Source of the DNA: Gonocerus acuteangulatus
Taxonomy: Eukaryota > Arthropoda > Insecta > Hemiptera > Coreidae
DNA: 64,000 bases
NCBI GenBank assembly: GCA_946811695.1
Contig: OX328131.1
Location: 8,300,326 to 8,364,325, forward strand
Direction of reading: 5' to 3'
This document shows positions 29,358-40,897 of this stretch, piece by piece. The translations under genes and the position numbers were made by a program. Numbering within the stretch: position 1 is the first letter of the stretch; each line of letters opens with the position of its first letter. The notes below the pieces were generated by a model. That model did not search any database and was not told the DNA's origin. It saw only the letters and a program-made list of their open reading frames with translations.

Positions 29358-30120
29358 ACATCATTAGAAAATGTAATATGATATAAGTTTAATTTAATAC
29401 TGATTTATTCTATTTTCTAATAAAAGTGCTTTTACTATTATAATTATGATTTCTGATTAATCAACCAATTTTATTTAATAAAAAAAAGATTCTGTGTAAA
29501 CATTTAAAAGAGATTTAAAGTTCACTAATGTTGTATTGCAATTGCAAGTACATAACATATGCATATATGATTATGTTTTGTATGTCGTCCAAAATATTAG
29601 CGTCTTAAAAAAAAATCAAAAAAATTAATAAATGGTTAACCCATTGGAATCCCATCATAAAACTTTAGGAATAAGTTCTCAAAAACACTTAGATAAACAT
29701 ATAAAATTTTGAAATTTTTTAAAAATACGCTTTTTGAGATATATACAAATAAAATTTTGTTTTTTAATTTGAGAAATTGTTTTTCCTCCTAACGTATATG
29801 GTGTTGCATATCATAAGAAAGTTCATACAAAGAGCTTTAAAATGCACCCCTCCCAGCTCTCTAGCTTAAATATAAGAGCCACAATAGCAATTCAAAAATT
29901 TCAGGTACCGGCATTTTTTGAAATCTTACATAGGTGTAATTTCCAAATCAGTTGATATTTTTCAATAATATTTGGTACTTTTCTTATTCTGTACAAAGGC
30001 TGCCTCCTCACAAAATTTCATTTAAATCTGAGATGGTAAAAAAAAAATCACTGTGTTGATTTGAAACGGAATGACCCTTTATTATTGATAAAAACGTTAT
30101 CAATCCTAGTTCTAAAGATA
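29358..30120. other. AT-rich stretch, nothing recognised
   Basis: No coding signal and no clear match to the other families in the window. Confidence 0.45.
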
Positions 30121-30121
30121 T

Positions 30122-30290
30122 GATGGCGATTGAAAAGGCTCCGGAACCTAGAGATACTTCTCATTTCAAAGCTTTTCTTGGAATGGTGAATTATTATGCT
30201 AGGTTTTTGCCTAATTTATCTACTCAAATCGTAACATTATAAGCTCTATTGATAGAGGGAGCTAGATTGGCTCTAAATGTAAAGTGGCTA
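30122..30290 (+). pseudogene. Ty3/Gypsy Pol scrap (RT to RNase H link)
   Basis: The frame encodes APEPRDTSHFKAFLGMVNYY, then ARFLPNLSTQ, a stop, and ALLIEGARLA. This is the 'P-x-x-x-x-x-L-[RQ]-x-F-L-G-[ML]-x-N-Y-Y-x-x-F-[IL]-P-x-[LF]-[SA]' signature following Gypsy RT. It is a short relic, and not of the same family as the element at 57.4 kb, which has KVTYYHSFIPNLSTI here. Confidence 0.8.
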
Positions 30291-30683
30291 TTAGAAAATT
30301 GAAAGTTAATGTTAATTTTAAGTTAAAACAAATAATTTTAACCTGATAAAGTTTTTTCTAAGGCTTGGGCGAGGTTTTATCGACTGGATCCCCCCAATCC
30401 CCCACAAAAAAACTAACGTTGAAAAAAAAGAGGCCAAATTCCAGGCCTCTCCCAAAAACAGTTTGCCTTTTCAACTATCATCCTGCAAAATGCCAAGTCT
30501 CTAGCATTACGGGAAGTCCCGTATAATGTCGATGAGTGAGTGAGATGTATTAATTCCGATTTTCCTTCGCCTATATCTCAGAAACGCTTCAATATAATAT
30601 TTTGAAACTTTCCAATTTTACTCCTTTCTACTAGTATATTACCTGTGTAAAATGTCACAAGTTTATCTTTAACTGGTTCGAAG

Positions 30684-30866
30684 GGGTCTCCCGTGGTCTA
30701 GTGGATAGCGCGCTAGATTCATAAGCGGGAGATGGTGGGTTCGATCCCCACCGGCGCCAGAAATTTTCTCATCCCACGGCTCGCTGAGAAAGTTCCTGGC
30801 TGCACCCTGGATCTCGGCGCTAATGGCCAAGAATTATGTGGATGCGCCGTAAAAAAAAAAAAAAAA
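30684..30866 (+). mobile_element. tRNA-derived SINE, family S1, intact
   Basis: It starts GGGTCTCCCGTGGTCTAGTG (box A-like), has GGTTCGATCCCCACC (box B), GGCTCGCTGAG, TGCACCCTGGAT, and ends GGATGCGCCGT plus an A run. A 13-bp target duplication AACTGGTTCGAAG flanks it (30671-30683 and 30867-30879 within one or two bases). The element it entered resembles the dispersed repeat at 25.7 kb. The head resembles tRNA-Glu/Met-like genes, but no acceptor stem closes. Confidence 0.9.
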
Positions 30867-30950
30867 AACTGGTTCGAAGTTCTAATTCCGGCCGGAACTT
30901 GGTCTGCCGCATTGTCGCACAGTGGGGCCAAACGACATTTAGTGTTTGTA

Positions 30951-31671
30951 TAAGGGTGCACCTACACTGGCCCCGTTCCGATCCGATCCAATAGCCACCG
31001 ACTGTCGGAAGAAAAACAAACACATGCATCTCAATGGAGGTCCGACGTGAGTGCCTACATTGGTCTCGACCCGATCCGATCCAATTTAGCTCCACAGCTC
31101 GTCAGTAATGACCTCGTAGTGAAAATGAGTAATTAATTTAAGAAATACCATGTAATAAGCATAAAAACCTTTGATTAGGTTGAATGTTGGAGGTAAGAGA
31201 ACTATTGGTATTCATATTTTAAAATTATTTATAAGAAAGGTAACTAGAAGGCTATAAGCATTGGAAGGTTATAAACATTGGAAGGTTATAGACATTGGAT
31301 GGTTATAAACATCTTTCCACGCAATTTAATAAGCAAAGGAAAGTAAAAACAAAAATGTGAATTGACAAAGTTGTTCTAAATTTTATTTCCTTTGATATAA
31401 AAAAAAAAAAAAAAACATTGAAATCGGTTAAGATTTAGAACCTGTAGACCTTTTTGAAACACAATATGTGGGTTGGCGCCATTTTGCTTCGTCGGCCCGA
31501 AATCGGTCTAGAAATAAACAAGTTTGAATGACCAAGAATCGGTGGCCGTTGGATTGGATCGGGTCGGGACCAATGTAGGCACCTCCATTGGGATGCATGT
31601 GTTAGTTTTACTTCTGACAGTCGGTGGCTATTAAATCGGATCGGAACGGGGCCAGTGTAGGTGCACCCTAA
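30951..31671. mobile_element. Harbinger-like MITE with TAA target duplication
   Basis: The element 30954-31668 starts GGGTGCACCTACACTGGCCC and ends with its complement. The arms extend over 130 bp with CCGATCCGATCCAATAGCCA and TGCCTACATTGG pairing to the right arm. A 3-bp TAA lies on both sides. GGG-GC ends and a 3-bp TWA duplication are typical of PIF/Harbinger. Confidence 0.82.
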
Positions 31672-32366
31672 GGAGGAGTGGCAACCAAGGAAGGCTGTCA
31701 TTAGCTAGAGGCGCCTCCACCTTCCCCTACTCGTCCACAGCCAAGTGACAAGTTATATATCTCACACTATAGTAAAGCATACCAGTGGAAAGACTGATTA
31801 TGTCCTTTCCCGCAGAGGCGCTCCGACTGCCTAGGTCATTCACACCTATTAGACCTGAAGCCAATCCTACATAATTATTTGGCATATTCAAATGAGCTTC
31901 ATAAAAAGAAATCTAAACGTACAATGATTAGATATTAGAATCCTGCTCCATTGAGGAAGCAATCACCATTATTGCTGTGTTGTCAAGTAATTTTACCAAC
32001 TGCGGGTTTGCGATGAGAAAACACCAACCTCAAGGTTAACAAGTTCTCTGTAACGAATTGCATAAATATAATCAGAGGTCGGCGCCAAAATATCCTACTT
32101 CGAGAAGGAAATGCCTGACCAAACAAGCTCTAGCAAGAAAATAATTGTTTCCTCTTCATCCCCCTTGGACGTTAAGCATGGCAAGTTGGTCGAATACCTG
32201 ACTTATCTCCGAGAATGTTTTCAGTCATCACAGTTTTGGGAGACTTCTTGGTCTCCTTGGCCAATGAAGCATCTTACCAAGGTCCATATTTTAAATACAT
32301 ATTTTAAAATGTTTTCCGCAATGTGGTAACCCTAATGGGAATTTATTTTCTGCATACATACTATTT
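31672..32366. other. Non-coding stretch with a small unassigned frame
   Basis: A 72-codon frame at 32111-32329 (MPDQTSSSKKIIVSSSSPLD at its start) has no family I know. A relic of a transposon-borne gene is possible. Nothing else stands out. Confidence 0.35.
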
Positions 32367-32658
32367 TTAACACTTTCGCTGCGGCTGTCATTGTTTGGGA
32401 ATACCTCAGTATCGGGTGCATTTTTCATAAAAAATCTTCCAGTCAGACGATTTGAAAACGGAAAACACTGTTGGAAATCCCAAACAATACTGAAGGCAAC
32501 TGTCCTTACCTGGAGCTGTAAAAGTGAATCCCATCCATTTACTAGCCTTTTGAATCTAAAGGGAAAAGTAATGGAGGCGTGTCCTTCAGAAGGTACACTC
32601 GTAAGCGGGTAGGATTGCTAGTGTCCTTCCGTAATCACACCCGTAGCCAAAGTGTTAA
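32367..32658. mobile_element. piggyBac-like MITE, 284 bp with TTAA ends
   Basis: TTAA lies at 32367-32370 and 32655-32658. The ends are CACTTTCGCTGCGGCTG and the complement of CCGTAGCCAAAGTG. The right part (GGGAAAAGTAATGGAGGCGT, AAGCGGGTAGGATTGCTAGT) is the reverse complement of the smaller copy at 4165-4320, so that copy is a deleted relative. Confidence 0.8.
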
Positions 32659-32699
32659 TGAGATTTATATATTCGCTAAATAAAAAGAATAATAACAAG

Positions 32700-33115
32700 T
32701 GTGTACCTCTATACCAAACAAACAGACTATTGTAATTATTTGCACTGCAGTACTAAAGATGTAAGCCAAAAAATACTCACTACACAAAATAAACTCACTA
32801 TAAACAAAACTGTAATCAGAACTATCATGACTTATGTACATAAATTATGGGGATCGGTGGAACATTCAAACGTACAACGAATATAGGCATTTTAATCCAA
32901 AGTCCTACACAGAATAGCCAACACAACATTTCCAAAAAAAACCTACATAACGATCTAAATATTCTCTGATCCAAAAAATCTCGCAAAATCCCGATTTCTT
33001 TCCACCCGGAACCATCCCAAGGATCCTCGTCGGACCATTGAGAGACCTTGGACCATACAGCGGTTAAATACAGCATAAACAAAAACGAATGTAAACAAAA
33101 CTTAGGAATTGTCAA
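32700..33115 (+). pseudogene. Jockey-like LINE C-terminal relic, copy 1
   Basis: The frame TINKTVIRTIMTYVHKLWGS then NVQRI, stop, AF, stop, SKVLHRIANTTF matches the Jockey ORF2 C-terminus at 19459-22152 (IYKTIIRPIWTYGLELWGSA, QSKVLRKIVNAPF). Several stops. It is repeated about 790 bp downstream. Confidence 0.8.
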
Positions 33116-33131
33116 TTCTCATTGCCTCCTT

Positions 33132-33940
33132 CCAAATAATTATTTACACTGCAGTACTAAAGATGTAAGCCAAAAAATACTTTTTTAAAAGGAAAACTCA
33201 CTACACAAAATAAACTCACTACATACAAAACTAGGATTAGGATCAGGATTTAGTGGCGATTAACATTTTATCATGTTTTTACGCCAGAACCTACATTGTT
33301 TTATACGAATAGCATATCCATTCTCTTAGGTGGTATTGTTTCATACAGATTAAAAAGGACAAGGGAAGACCTGTACAATAATAATAATATTAGTGGGGAG
33401 GATTAACAGAGAGCTACATTTTTTTTATATATATATATATTTTTTTCTTTTTTTATTATTTTTTATTTGATTTTTTTTATTAATTTTTTTTATTTATTTA
33501 TTTTTTTATTTTATTTTTATTTATTTTTTTTTATTTATTATTTTATTTTTTTGTTATATATATTTCTCTACTTTTTTTTCCCTCTCCTTTTCAAACAAAA
33601 CTATAATCAGAACTATCATGACTTATGTACATAAATTATGGGGATCAGCGGAACATTCAAACGTACAACGAATATAGGCATTCTAATCCAAAGTCCTACA
33701 CAGAATAGCCAACACAACATTTTATATTTAAAAAAAAAAAAACCTACATAACGATCTAAATATTATCTGATCCAAAAAATCTCGCAAAATCCCGATTTCT
33801 TTCCACCCGGAACCATCCCAAGGATCCTCTTCGGACAATTGAGAGACCTTGGACCATATAGCGGTTTAATACAGCATAAACAAAAACAAATTTAAACAAA
33901 ACTTAGGAATTGTCAATTCTCATTGCCTCCTTCCAAATAA
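33132..33940 (+). pseudogene. Jockey-like LINE C-terminal relic, copy 2, interrupted
   Basis: Bases 33132-33230 and 33593-33940 repeat copy 1 almost exactly, with the same stops. The insert 33231-33592 contains a T/AT-rich low-complexity tract (33420-33590). Shared stops show that the relic was duplicated after it decayed. Confidence 0.78.
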
Positions 33941-34138
33941 TCCTTACTAAGAATTCTCCATCATATTAATATGCATTTTTTCCTTGTAAATTATTCTTAT
34001 TAAATATATTACCCGTGAAATATTAAAATAGAACAGAAATAAAATGATAACTAATAAAATAAATACGGTGATATTATTTAGTTTCCATTTTCGATAGGGG
34101 TTGGCACCCGGTGTTGTTATACAAATAAAAGCGAATTT

Positions 34139-34366
34139 CACCCAACATATCGTCCCTATCATATCAAACTATCGAATATGGAAAATCTCGTTTTTCAGAT
34201 TCGAGACTTTGCCCTTGGATTGTGGACGATACGGCTTGTCGAAAATCGTCGCTAATCTAACACCTTTAGAATAGCCTTCGTTGATGGATAGAATATGTTC
34301 GTTCTCTAGTTTGCTCCGATTTGTATATTCGATAATTTGACATGGTAGGGACGATATGTTGGATTT
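34139..34366. mobile_element. Small foldback element
   Basis: CCAACATATCGTCCCTATCA at the left pairs with GTAGGGACGATATGTTGG at the right, and the inverted match runs on for about 45 bp (CAAACTATCGAATATG). 228 bp in all. No coding. Confidence 0.65.
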
Positions 34367-35282
34367 TTCCACTTTTTGAACAGAAACTATGCTTGATTAT
34401 TTAAATTTTATGTGAAATGGACACCACAGAGTTAAGTAAATGCTAATTTATTTTACTATTCGGGGTGCTGCATGGATATAGTTTTGCCTATAACAAATCG
34501 TATCATTAGATATAACACTTCCATACTTCAATGGAAAATTACTAGCAAAGGGCCAGAATCAGAAGATGATTGATTCGTTTTTAGCGAATAATGTAATTGT
34601 ATATTTTGTATTATTAAAAAATCAAGTCGGTACAATGACTTTTTTCTTTAATTTGTTAGTCTATTTTTGTTCTTTATTTTCGTAGTATATCCTATGTATT
34701 ATTTTTTATGAATATATGTATGTAAATAATAGATGCACAAAGTTAATATTTAAATGTTCCAAAGATTTACAAAATGTTTTCTCAATTTTTGTCCATTATC
34801 TCTAAATTTATGTGTGTCTACACCATTACATTGTTGGTTAAACTAAAAACTATGGGTCAAGGAATTTTTTAAAGATTTTTCCCTTCTTCAGTGACCTCCA
34901 AAATATTGAAAATGACCAAAAAATAATTGTGTCCACCTAACAATGGATTTTTGTCCACTGTGCGCCGTTGCTGGAGGAATTCAAGACACTTTAGCGATTG
35001 CAGAGCAAGAATATGTAGCTTGCAACAACTTACCACAATCATGCATAAATTTGCGTATAAATAGCTCTAGATAGTTTGAAATATGCGGAAAAATAGTCCA
35101 GTCGTAGTGAATAGAAAGCACTCACTCACCTTGAAGGCCTATTTCAAGAGTAAGGTTAGTGAAAGTTTAGACTTATTCTGCATTTATGTGTCAGAATCAG
35201 ACAATACAAGGAACCTTCATTAGTGTAAACGGAAGAATATAGCTATTCTGAAATGAAATGAATATTTTTTAATTAAAATTAG
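34367..35282. other. AT-rich stretch, nothing recognised
   Basis: No protein-like frames or repeats seen, apart from the target duplication at its end (35275-35282). Confidence 0.45.
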
Positions 35283-36062
35283 GGGTCTTTTTGCGAAGAT
35301 TACATCCAGTTACTTTTGAAGTAGCAGTAGAGATTCAGCGCATGCGCATAACTCCTTTGCCTTCCTATTGGCGGATTCCGATGACCAATTGCATTGGTTC
35401 TTGCTGGGAGTAAAGTAACCTTCAACAGTGAATTAGCTTTTGTTTATGAAAAAGCTCTGCTTATGTTAGTGAGAAAAAATGAGTCTTTTACAATTAGTTC
35501 GCGATGTTCCTGACAAAGAAAAAGGGATTGGTTTCTTACTCGGAAAAATTAATGGAATCTTATTAATTTTTGTGAGTTGGATAGACTAGAGTCGCTACAA
35601 TTAATATAATTCTATTAATTGTGAGTTGGATTGACTAGAGTTTTGATATCTTCTTCAGGGAGCGGAGCGTAGCGTAGCGAGCGGAAGCGCATAGCATGCA
35701 ATGCTTAATAAAGGTAAAATATCCATAAACGAGAGAGAAAGACAAAAGGAATAAAATATGTTTGTTTACAAATATCGTTGTTTGCTATCCTTCATAACCT
35801 GCAAAACAGTCAACTTTAATGCTTAATAACCTTTTTCATAGTTGAGAGAATTGATTTTGATCATATTAACCTTTTTATTAATAAATATTTCTTGCCATTA
35901 TCTAATATGGATTATAACCGTAGATAACGAGACAAGTAGTAGTAGATAACCAGGAAAGAACCTATTAGCTAATCAGTAAGCTTATCAGCGAGTACGAGTA
36001 ACTGTTATAAATCACTACTGCTACTTCAAAATTAACTGGATGTGGTATTCGCAAAAAGACCC
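35283..36062. mobile_element. Foldback MITE family MC
   Basis: Starts GGGTCTTTTTGCGAAGATTA and ends with its near-complement; arms continue with CATCCAGTTACTTTTGAAGT. An 8-bp duplication AAAATTAG flanks it (35275-35282 and 36063-36070). The core holds GTGAGTTGGATTGACTAGAG and GCGTAGCGAGCGGAAGCGCA, the same core as the MA family at 28441 and 62989 although the termini are different. Confidence 0.87.
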
Positions 36063-36124
36063 AAAATTAGTATTATAGTAGAAGAATAAAAGGAAATTAG
36101 AAACAGTAGTAGAGTTTTCCTAGA

Positions 36125-36250
36125 GCGAACGTTGACAAGATCAGGTAGTAAGGTAAGGACCCTTGACAAGGTCAGGTAGTAAGGTAGAGACCCTTGACAA
36201 GGTCAGGTAGTAAGGTAGGGACGCTTGACAAGGTCAGGTAGTAAGGTACC
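36125..36250. repeat. 31-bp tandem repeat, four units
   Basis: Units of CTTGACAAGGTCAGGTAGTA followed by AGGTAGRGACC. Just outside the MC element. Confidence 0.85.
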
Positions 36251-36299
36251 CTTGCCATCCGTGACGTATCGGGGCCATAAAAGTATTTCATGAAAAGTC

Positions 36300-36397
36300 T
36301 AACCAAAATTATAACTGTTTCTGTTCCAAGTTTTCGAAATGACACTAGGGGATAAGAACAGAACCGCGCTAAGATGACGCAGTTCCTGTGAGTCGGA
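36300..36397 (-). repeat. 5' end of an HB-type Helentron-like element
   Basis: On the minus strand it starts TCCGACTCACAGGAACTGCG, then TCATCTTAGCGCGGTTC, and continues with ATCCCCTAGTGTCATTTCG. The right-hand partner at 37321 has the same start in the other direction, so the two 5' ends face each other. No 3' hairpin for this copy was found to the left. Confidence 0.6.
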
Positions 36398-36499
36398 CAT
36401 TTTAGTTTTTAATCGGTTGTTGAATTTTTTTATAATTTCACTTCAGAGTAAAACATGGTAAGTAAAACGGAATCCTGTTTATAATATAGCTTTCCTTAA

Positions 36500-36815
36500 G
36501 TATTAATTAGAGCACTCGACTAATGAACTGGAGGACCAGGTTCAAAACCCGAGCGCGCACTAAAGATTTTTTCTTCTAGTGCTGCCGTTCGAGGGTTGGA
36601 TTTGGGGTGCCAGATCGTCCCTAGGCTCACCCAGCCTTTAATTAATTTAATTAATAATGGGTACCTTGGGTGCTAATGACTCTAGCAGTCGAAGCAGCCA
36701 AGGGGAAAATCAGGCGGCCGGAGCATAGTGTTGACCACACTATCTCCCTGGTGTGCCGTATGGTCAAGAATCAGATACCTCTACAGTATCTGCCCCTCTG
36801 TGGCCTGTTACGGGA
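36500..36815 (+). mobile_element. tRNA-derived SINE, family S3
   Basis: The box A part is damaged (TTAGAGCACTCGACTAATGA); then CTGGAGGACCAGGTTCAAAA, CTTCTAGTG, CCCAGCCTTTAATTAATTTA and ACAGTATCTGCCCCTCTGTG follow. It has an extra GACTCTAGCAGTCGAAGCAG block not seen in the other two copies. It lies between the head-to-head HB ends. Confidence 0.78.
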
Positions 36816-37959
36816 CTGATTTTTTTAAAATATTAATACTACCTTGTCCGATCATTTATTATTTATTTATCGCACCGCATCTATGGCGAAGTGCATTTTT
36901 TCGGTCTTTTTTGCATTTTTTCCACGGGCGATAGTCTGACATTCAGGCAATTTTGAATCTAGAACGAAAAACCAAAATTATTTCGAAATAAGAAGGTTAA
37001 ATCTTGTAAAGTACGAATAATTTTTAAGAAACATTTTTTTTTTTCCCGAAAATAGTGAACAATTATTCATTTTCTGTTAACAAATCCGTCTAAAATCGGC
37101 CTAAAAATCGTTATATTTCTATGAATCGAAAATATCCTACGAACTTTTTTTACTATTATTATTATTATTATTATTTTAATTGTTTTCGATGCTCCATATT
37201 GTCTATGAACGGCATCGATTGCTGTTAATAGTGGCTCATAGTGATATACCACGACAATAATATAGAATCCAAAGTAAAATATGGAAGAAACAAATAACTA
37301 AACAGAATAAATAAAAAAGGTCCGACTCGCAGGAACTGCGTCATCTTAGCGCGGTTCCATTCATATCCCTAGTGTTATTTTGTAGACTTAGAATAGAAAC
37401 AGTTATTACTTTGTTTGGATCATTCCTAATGTAAACAAATATGAAAAAAAAAAAACAAAAAAAACATGATTTTCGGCTAGGAATGAAACTATCCTAAGCA
37501 GAAATTACTCTTTCTGCCGTCCCAAGTTTCGGTCTACGAAGACTCTTCTACGAATATATTTCTAATTTACTTAACTTGCAGTGCAAACATATCCATTTTA
37601 CTTTTAAATGCAATTAAACAAAATAAAATTGTACATGAAAATAAGAAAGTAGTGTTATTTTTTATTGAACTACGGCCACATTCAACCACAAAATATAATT
37701 ATATTTCTAGTATAGAATTTGGCTGCATGACTTCCTACAGGTAAAGGTAACTGTCAGCTGTCCTAGAATGCTTGATGAGAACAATGAATCTTGATTTATG
37801 AAGTGCAATAAAAGCCTACCTGAACCGGCCTACTACCTCGACCCGGACTGACTCTACACAGAGAATATTTACGTTTTCAGTTCTGTTACAGGTTCAAAGA
37901 ATTTGTATTTATTCCCCTGTTTTATTGAGAAATACATCCTCCTCCTAGAAGCAATAACA

Positions 37960-39041
37960 AAATAACAAGAAATAAAAACAGACAAAAAGAACCGTATAAA
38001 TAAACGAAATCAATTATCGTTTATCAAACTTCTAAGTTATATGTACTTATTTCTCCGTTTGACATCGCCTAATCAAAACTTTCTTCAGAACCTGTTTTCT
38101 AGAGCATTTAGTAAGCTTTAGAATGGAAACCATCCGTTTACCAAGATTCTCAACCGTTTTCGAGATATTAAGGAAAGTATACGAAGTTTCCAAAGCTTTT
38201 CATCTCTATTAATAAATTATTTTAATTTAACCCTTCCTTAACTCCAAACGTAAGTAAATTTTCAGCATACTAGTTTTGATGAAATTAGAACATGCAGAAA
38301 ATGTTTCAACTGAATCCCATAATTTGAAGTACCAAAATCAAAGACAAAAAGAACCGTTCGAATAAACGAAATCAATTACTTCAAAGTTTAAGCACTTATT
38401 TATCCGATTGACATCGCTTATTCAAAACTTTCTTTAGAACCTTTTTTGTAGACCATTTAGTATGCTTTCGAATGGTAACCTTTCGCTTCCCAAGATTGTC
38501 AACGGTTTTCGAGATACTAACGAAAGTATAAAAGGTTACCAAAACTTTTCTTGTCTGTTAATAAAATATTTTATTCTAACCCTTCCTTTACTCCAAACGT
38601 AACTAAAATTTCAACATATTAGTGTTGATACAATTCGAACATGCAGAAAATGTTTCAACTGAATCCCATAATTCTAAGTACCAAAATCCAAGACAAAAAG
38701 AACAGTTCGAATAAGCGAAATCAATTACTTTAAAGTTTTAAGCACTTATTTCTCCGATTGACATCGCCTAATCAAAACTTTCATCAGAACCATTTTTGAA
38801 GAGCATTAAGTGAGCTTTCTAATGGCCACCTTCCGTTTCCCAAGATTCTCAACCATTTTCGAGATATTAAGGAAAGTGGGGTCTCCCGTGGTCTAATGGC
38901 TAGCGCCTTGGATTCATAAGCGAGAGATGGTGGGTTCGATTCCCAACCTCCGGCAGGAATTTTATCATCCCATGGCTCGCTGGTAAAATTCCTCGCTGCA
39001 CCCTGGATGTCGGCGCTAATGACCTAGATGTAGATGCGCCG

Positions 39042-39089
<48 letters not shown>

Positions 39090-39250
39090 AAAATTAAGGA
39101 AAGTATACAAAGTTACCAAAACTTTTTATGTCTGTTAATAAAATATTTTATTCTAACCCTTCCTAAACTCCAAACGTAACAAAAATTTCAACATATTAGT
39201 TTTAATGAAAGTAGAACATGCAGAAAATGTTTCAACTGAATCCCATGATT
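37960..39250. repeat. Tandem repeat of about 355 bp, three units plus
   Basis: Units share AGACAAAAAGAACCGTTCGA, GACATCGCCTAATCAAAACT, CCAAGATTCTCAACCATTTT, TTCTAACCCTTCCTTAACTC and AACATGCAGAAAATGTTTCA. Starts are near 37980, 38342 and 38692, and the third unit is split by a SINE. Single diverged units occur at 40160-40390 and 54490-54600. Confidence 0.82.
38878..39092 (+). mobile_element. tRNA-derived SINE, family S1, intact
   Basis: GGGTCTCCCGTGGTCTAATG to GATGCGCCG plus a long A run. The 12-bp duplication ATTAAGGAAAGT lies at 38866-38877 and 39093-39104. It interrupts the third 355-bp unit, so it is younger than the tandem array. Confidence 0.92.
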
Positions 39251-39564
39251 CTAAGTACCCAAACCAAAAACGGTATTCAAAAACTATTTTTCCAATTTTC
39301 TCGATAACGGTCAAAGCTATCGCCTTGAAAATGGTTTCATTCGTTTTCCTAGCCCAAGAAGCCTATAAAACGAGTACTTACAAGCTTATGAACTTAAAAA
39401 CGTAAGCGTTAAGATTTTTTTTGCGCGAATTTCGTCCCAAACGCCATCTTCCAGTGGGCGGATTCTGCTGGCTAACGAACTTGACCTTTCAAATTAGACG
39501 ACGGATTTTTGTACCAAATTTCATCACAATCGGACCATTCGTCTTCTACCTTGAGAGCGAACAG

Positions 39565-39613
<49 letters not shown>

Positions 39614-40088
39614 TATATACATATATATATACAAATTTGAACCACCGTTATTTTCGGTTTCTAGGGGTTCTGAAACGCGAAATTTTCTAGTCGGCACTTC
39701 CGGATTGTTTCATTGTATCAACCTTATAAGCGGGGTTCCTCCCTTTGGGGGAGGGAGGAACCGCGCTAATTACAGATAAAAAAAAATTAAAAAGAAAACA
39801 CAAAAATAAACTAAGTAATATTCATTGGATTTTGAAATAAATAAGTTGCGGATGTTCTCATATTTTGTTATATATGATGATATTTTTCAAGTGTGTAATA
39901 TACTTTTTTTTACGATTTGAAAAACATAGTTTTGAGAAAACGACTTTAAAGTTTAATGTTCTGAAATTTTCATTTTTTTCCATTTATTTTTTTTTTTCAT
40001 ACTTTCTTGTAATAAATATTAAACAATGGGTTTTAATTTTGAAATGTATTAAAGAAGGACCAAAAAAAAACTTAACAAGTAAAAAAAG

Positions 40089-40686
40089 TCCGACTCGCAG
40101 GAACTGCGTCATCTTAGCGCGGTTCCAGTTTTACGGCACATCTACATCTAGGTCATTAGCGCGCTTTCTAATGGTATTCTTTTGTTTACCAAGATTCTCA
40201 ACCTTTTTCGAGATATTAAGGAAAATATACAAAGTTACCAAAACTTTTTAAGTCTGTTAATAAAATATTTTATTCTAACCCTTCCTTAACTCCAAACGTA
40301 ACCAAAATTTTAACATATTAGTTTTGATGAAAGTAGAACATGCAGAAAATGTTTCAACTGAATCCCATGATTCTAAGTACCCATACCAAAAACGGTATTC
40401 AAAAATTATTTTTCCAATTTTCTCAAAAACGGTTAAAGCTATCGCCTTGAAAATGGTTTCATTCGTTTTCCTAGCCCAGGAATCATATAAAACGAGTACT
40501 TAGAAGCTTATGAACTCAAAAACGTAAGCGTTACGATTTTTTTTGCGCGAATTTCGCCCCAAACGCCATCTTCCAGTAGGCGGATTTTGCTGGTTAACGA
40601 ACTTGACCTTTCAAATTGGACGAAGGATTTTTGTACCAAATTTCATCAAAATCGGACCATTCGTCTTCTAGCTAGAGAGCGAACAG

Positions 40687-40733
<47 letters not shown>

Positions 40734-40897
40734 TATACATATATGTATATATATATATATACAAATTTGAACCACCGTTATTTTCGGTCTCTAGGGTTTC
40801 TGAAACGCGAAATTTTCTAGTCGGCACTTCCGGATTGTTTCATTGTATCAACCCTATAAGCGGGGTTCCTCCCCGAGGAAGGGAGGAACCGCGCTAA
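40089..40897 (+). mobile_element. Helentron-like rolling-circle element, family HB, short form
   Basis: Starts TCCGACTCGCAGGAACTGCG, TTAGCGCGGTTCC; ends GGGGTTCCTCCCCGAGG, then GGAACCGCGCTAA. It contains one 355-bp-type unit and a (TA)n tract, and is otherwise about 95% like the 3' half of 37321-39769. Within it, 40131-40164 is a scrap of the S1 SINE tail in reverse (complement of CTAGATGTAGATGTGCCG). Confidence 0.7.

Larger units (their letters stand above)
37321..39769 (+). mobile_element. Helentron-like rolling-circle element, family HB, long form
   Basis: Starts TCCGACTCGCAGGAACTGCG with the subterminal TTAGCGCGGTTCC. It ends with a hairpin (GGTTCCTCCC/GGGAGGAACC) and CGCGCTAA, so the 3' end GGAACCGCGCTAA is the exact inverted copy of the 5' subterminal motif. 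The inside has about 355-bp tandem units (37960-39250), a (TA)n tract and GTTATTTTCGGT...TAGTCGGCACTTCCGGATTG shared with 40089-40897. An S1 SINE is inserted at 38878. Non-coding. Confidence 0.68.

Noticed and set aside
30684..30760. tRNA gene
   Set aside because: A- and B-box-like sequences are present but there is no closed acceptor stem, and the unit continues into a SINE body with a poly(A) tail and target duplication. The same holds for 38878, 49565 and 57076, and for S2 and S3 heads.
39421..39612. Open frames running into (TA)n, also at 24131-24415, 51106-51300 and 52624-52917
   Set aside because: Tyr/Ile repeats from microsatellites, not proteins.
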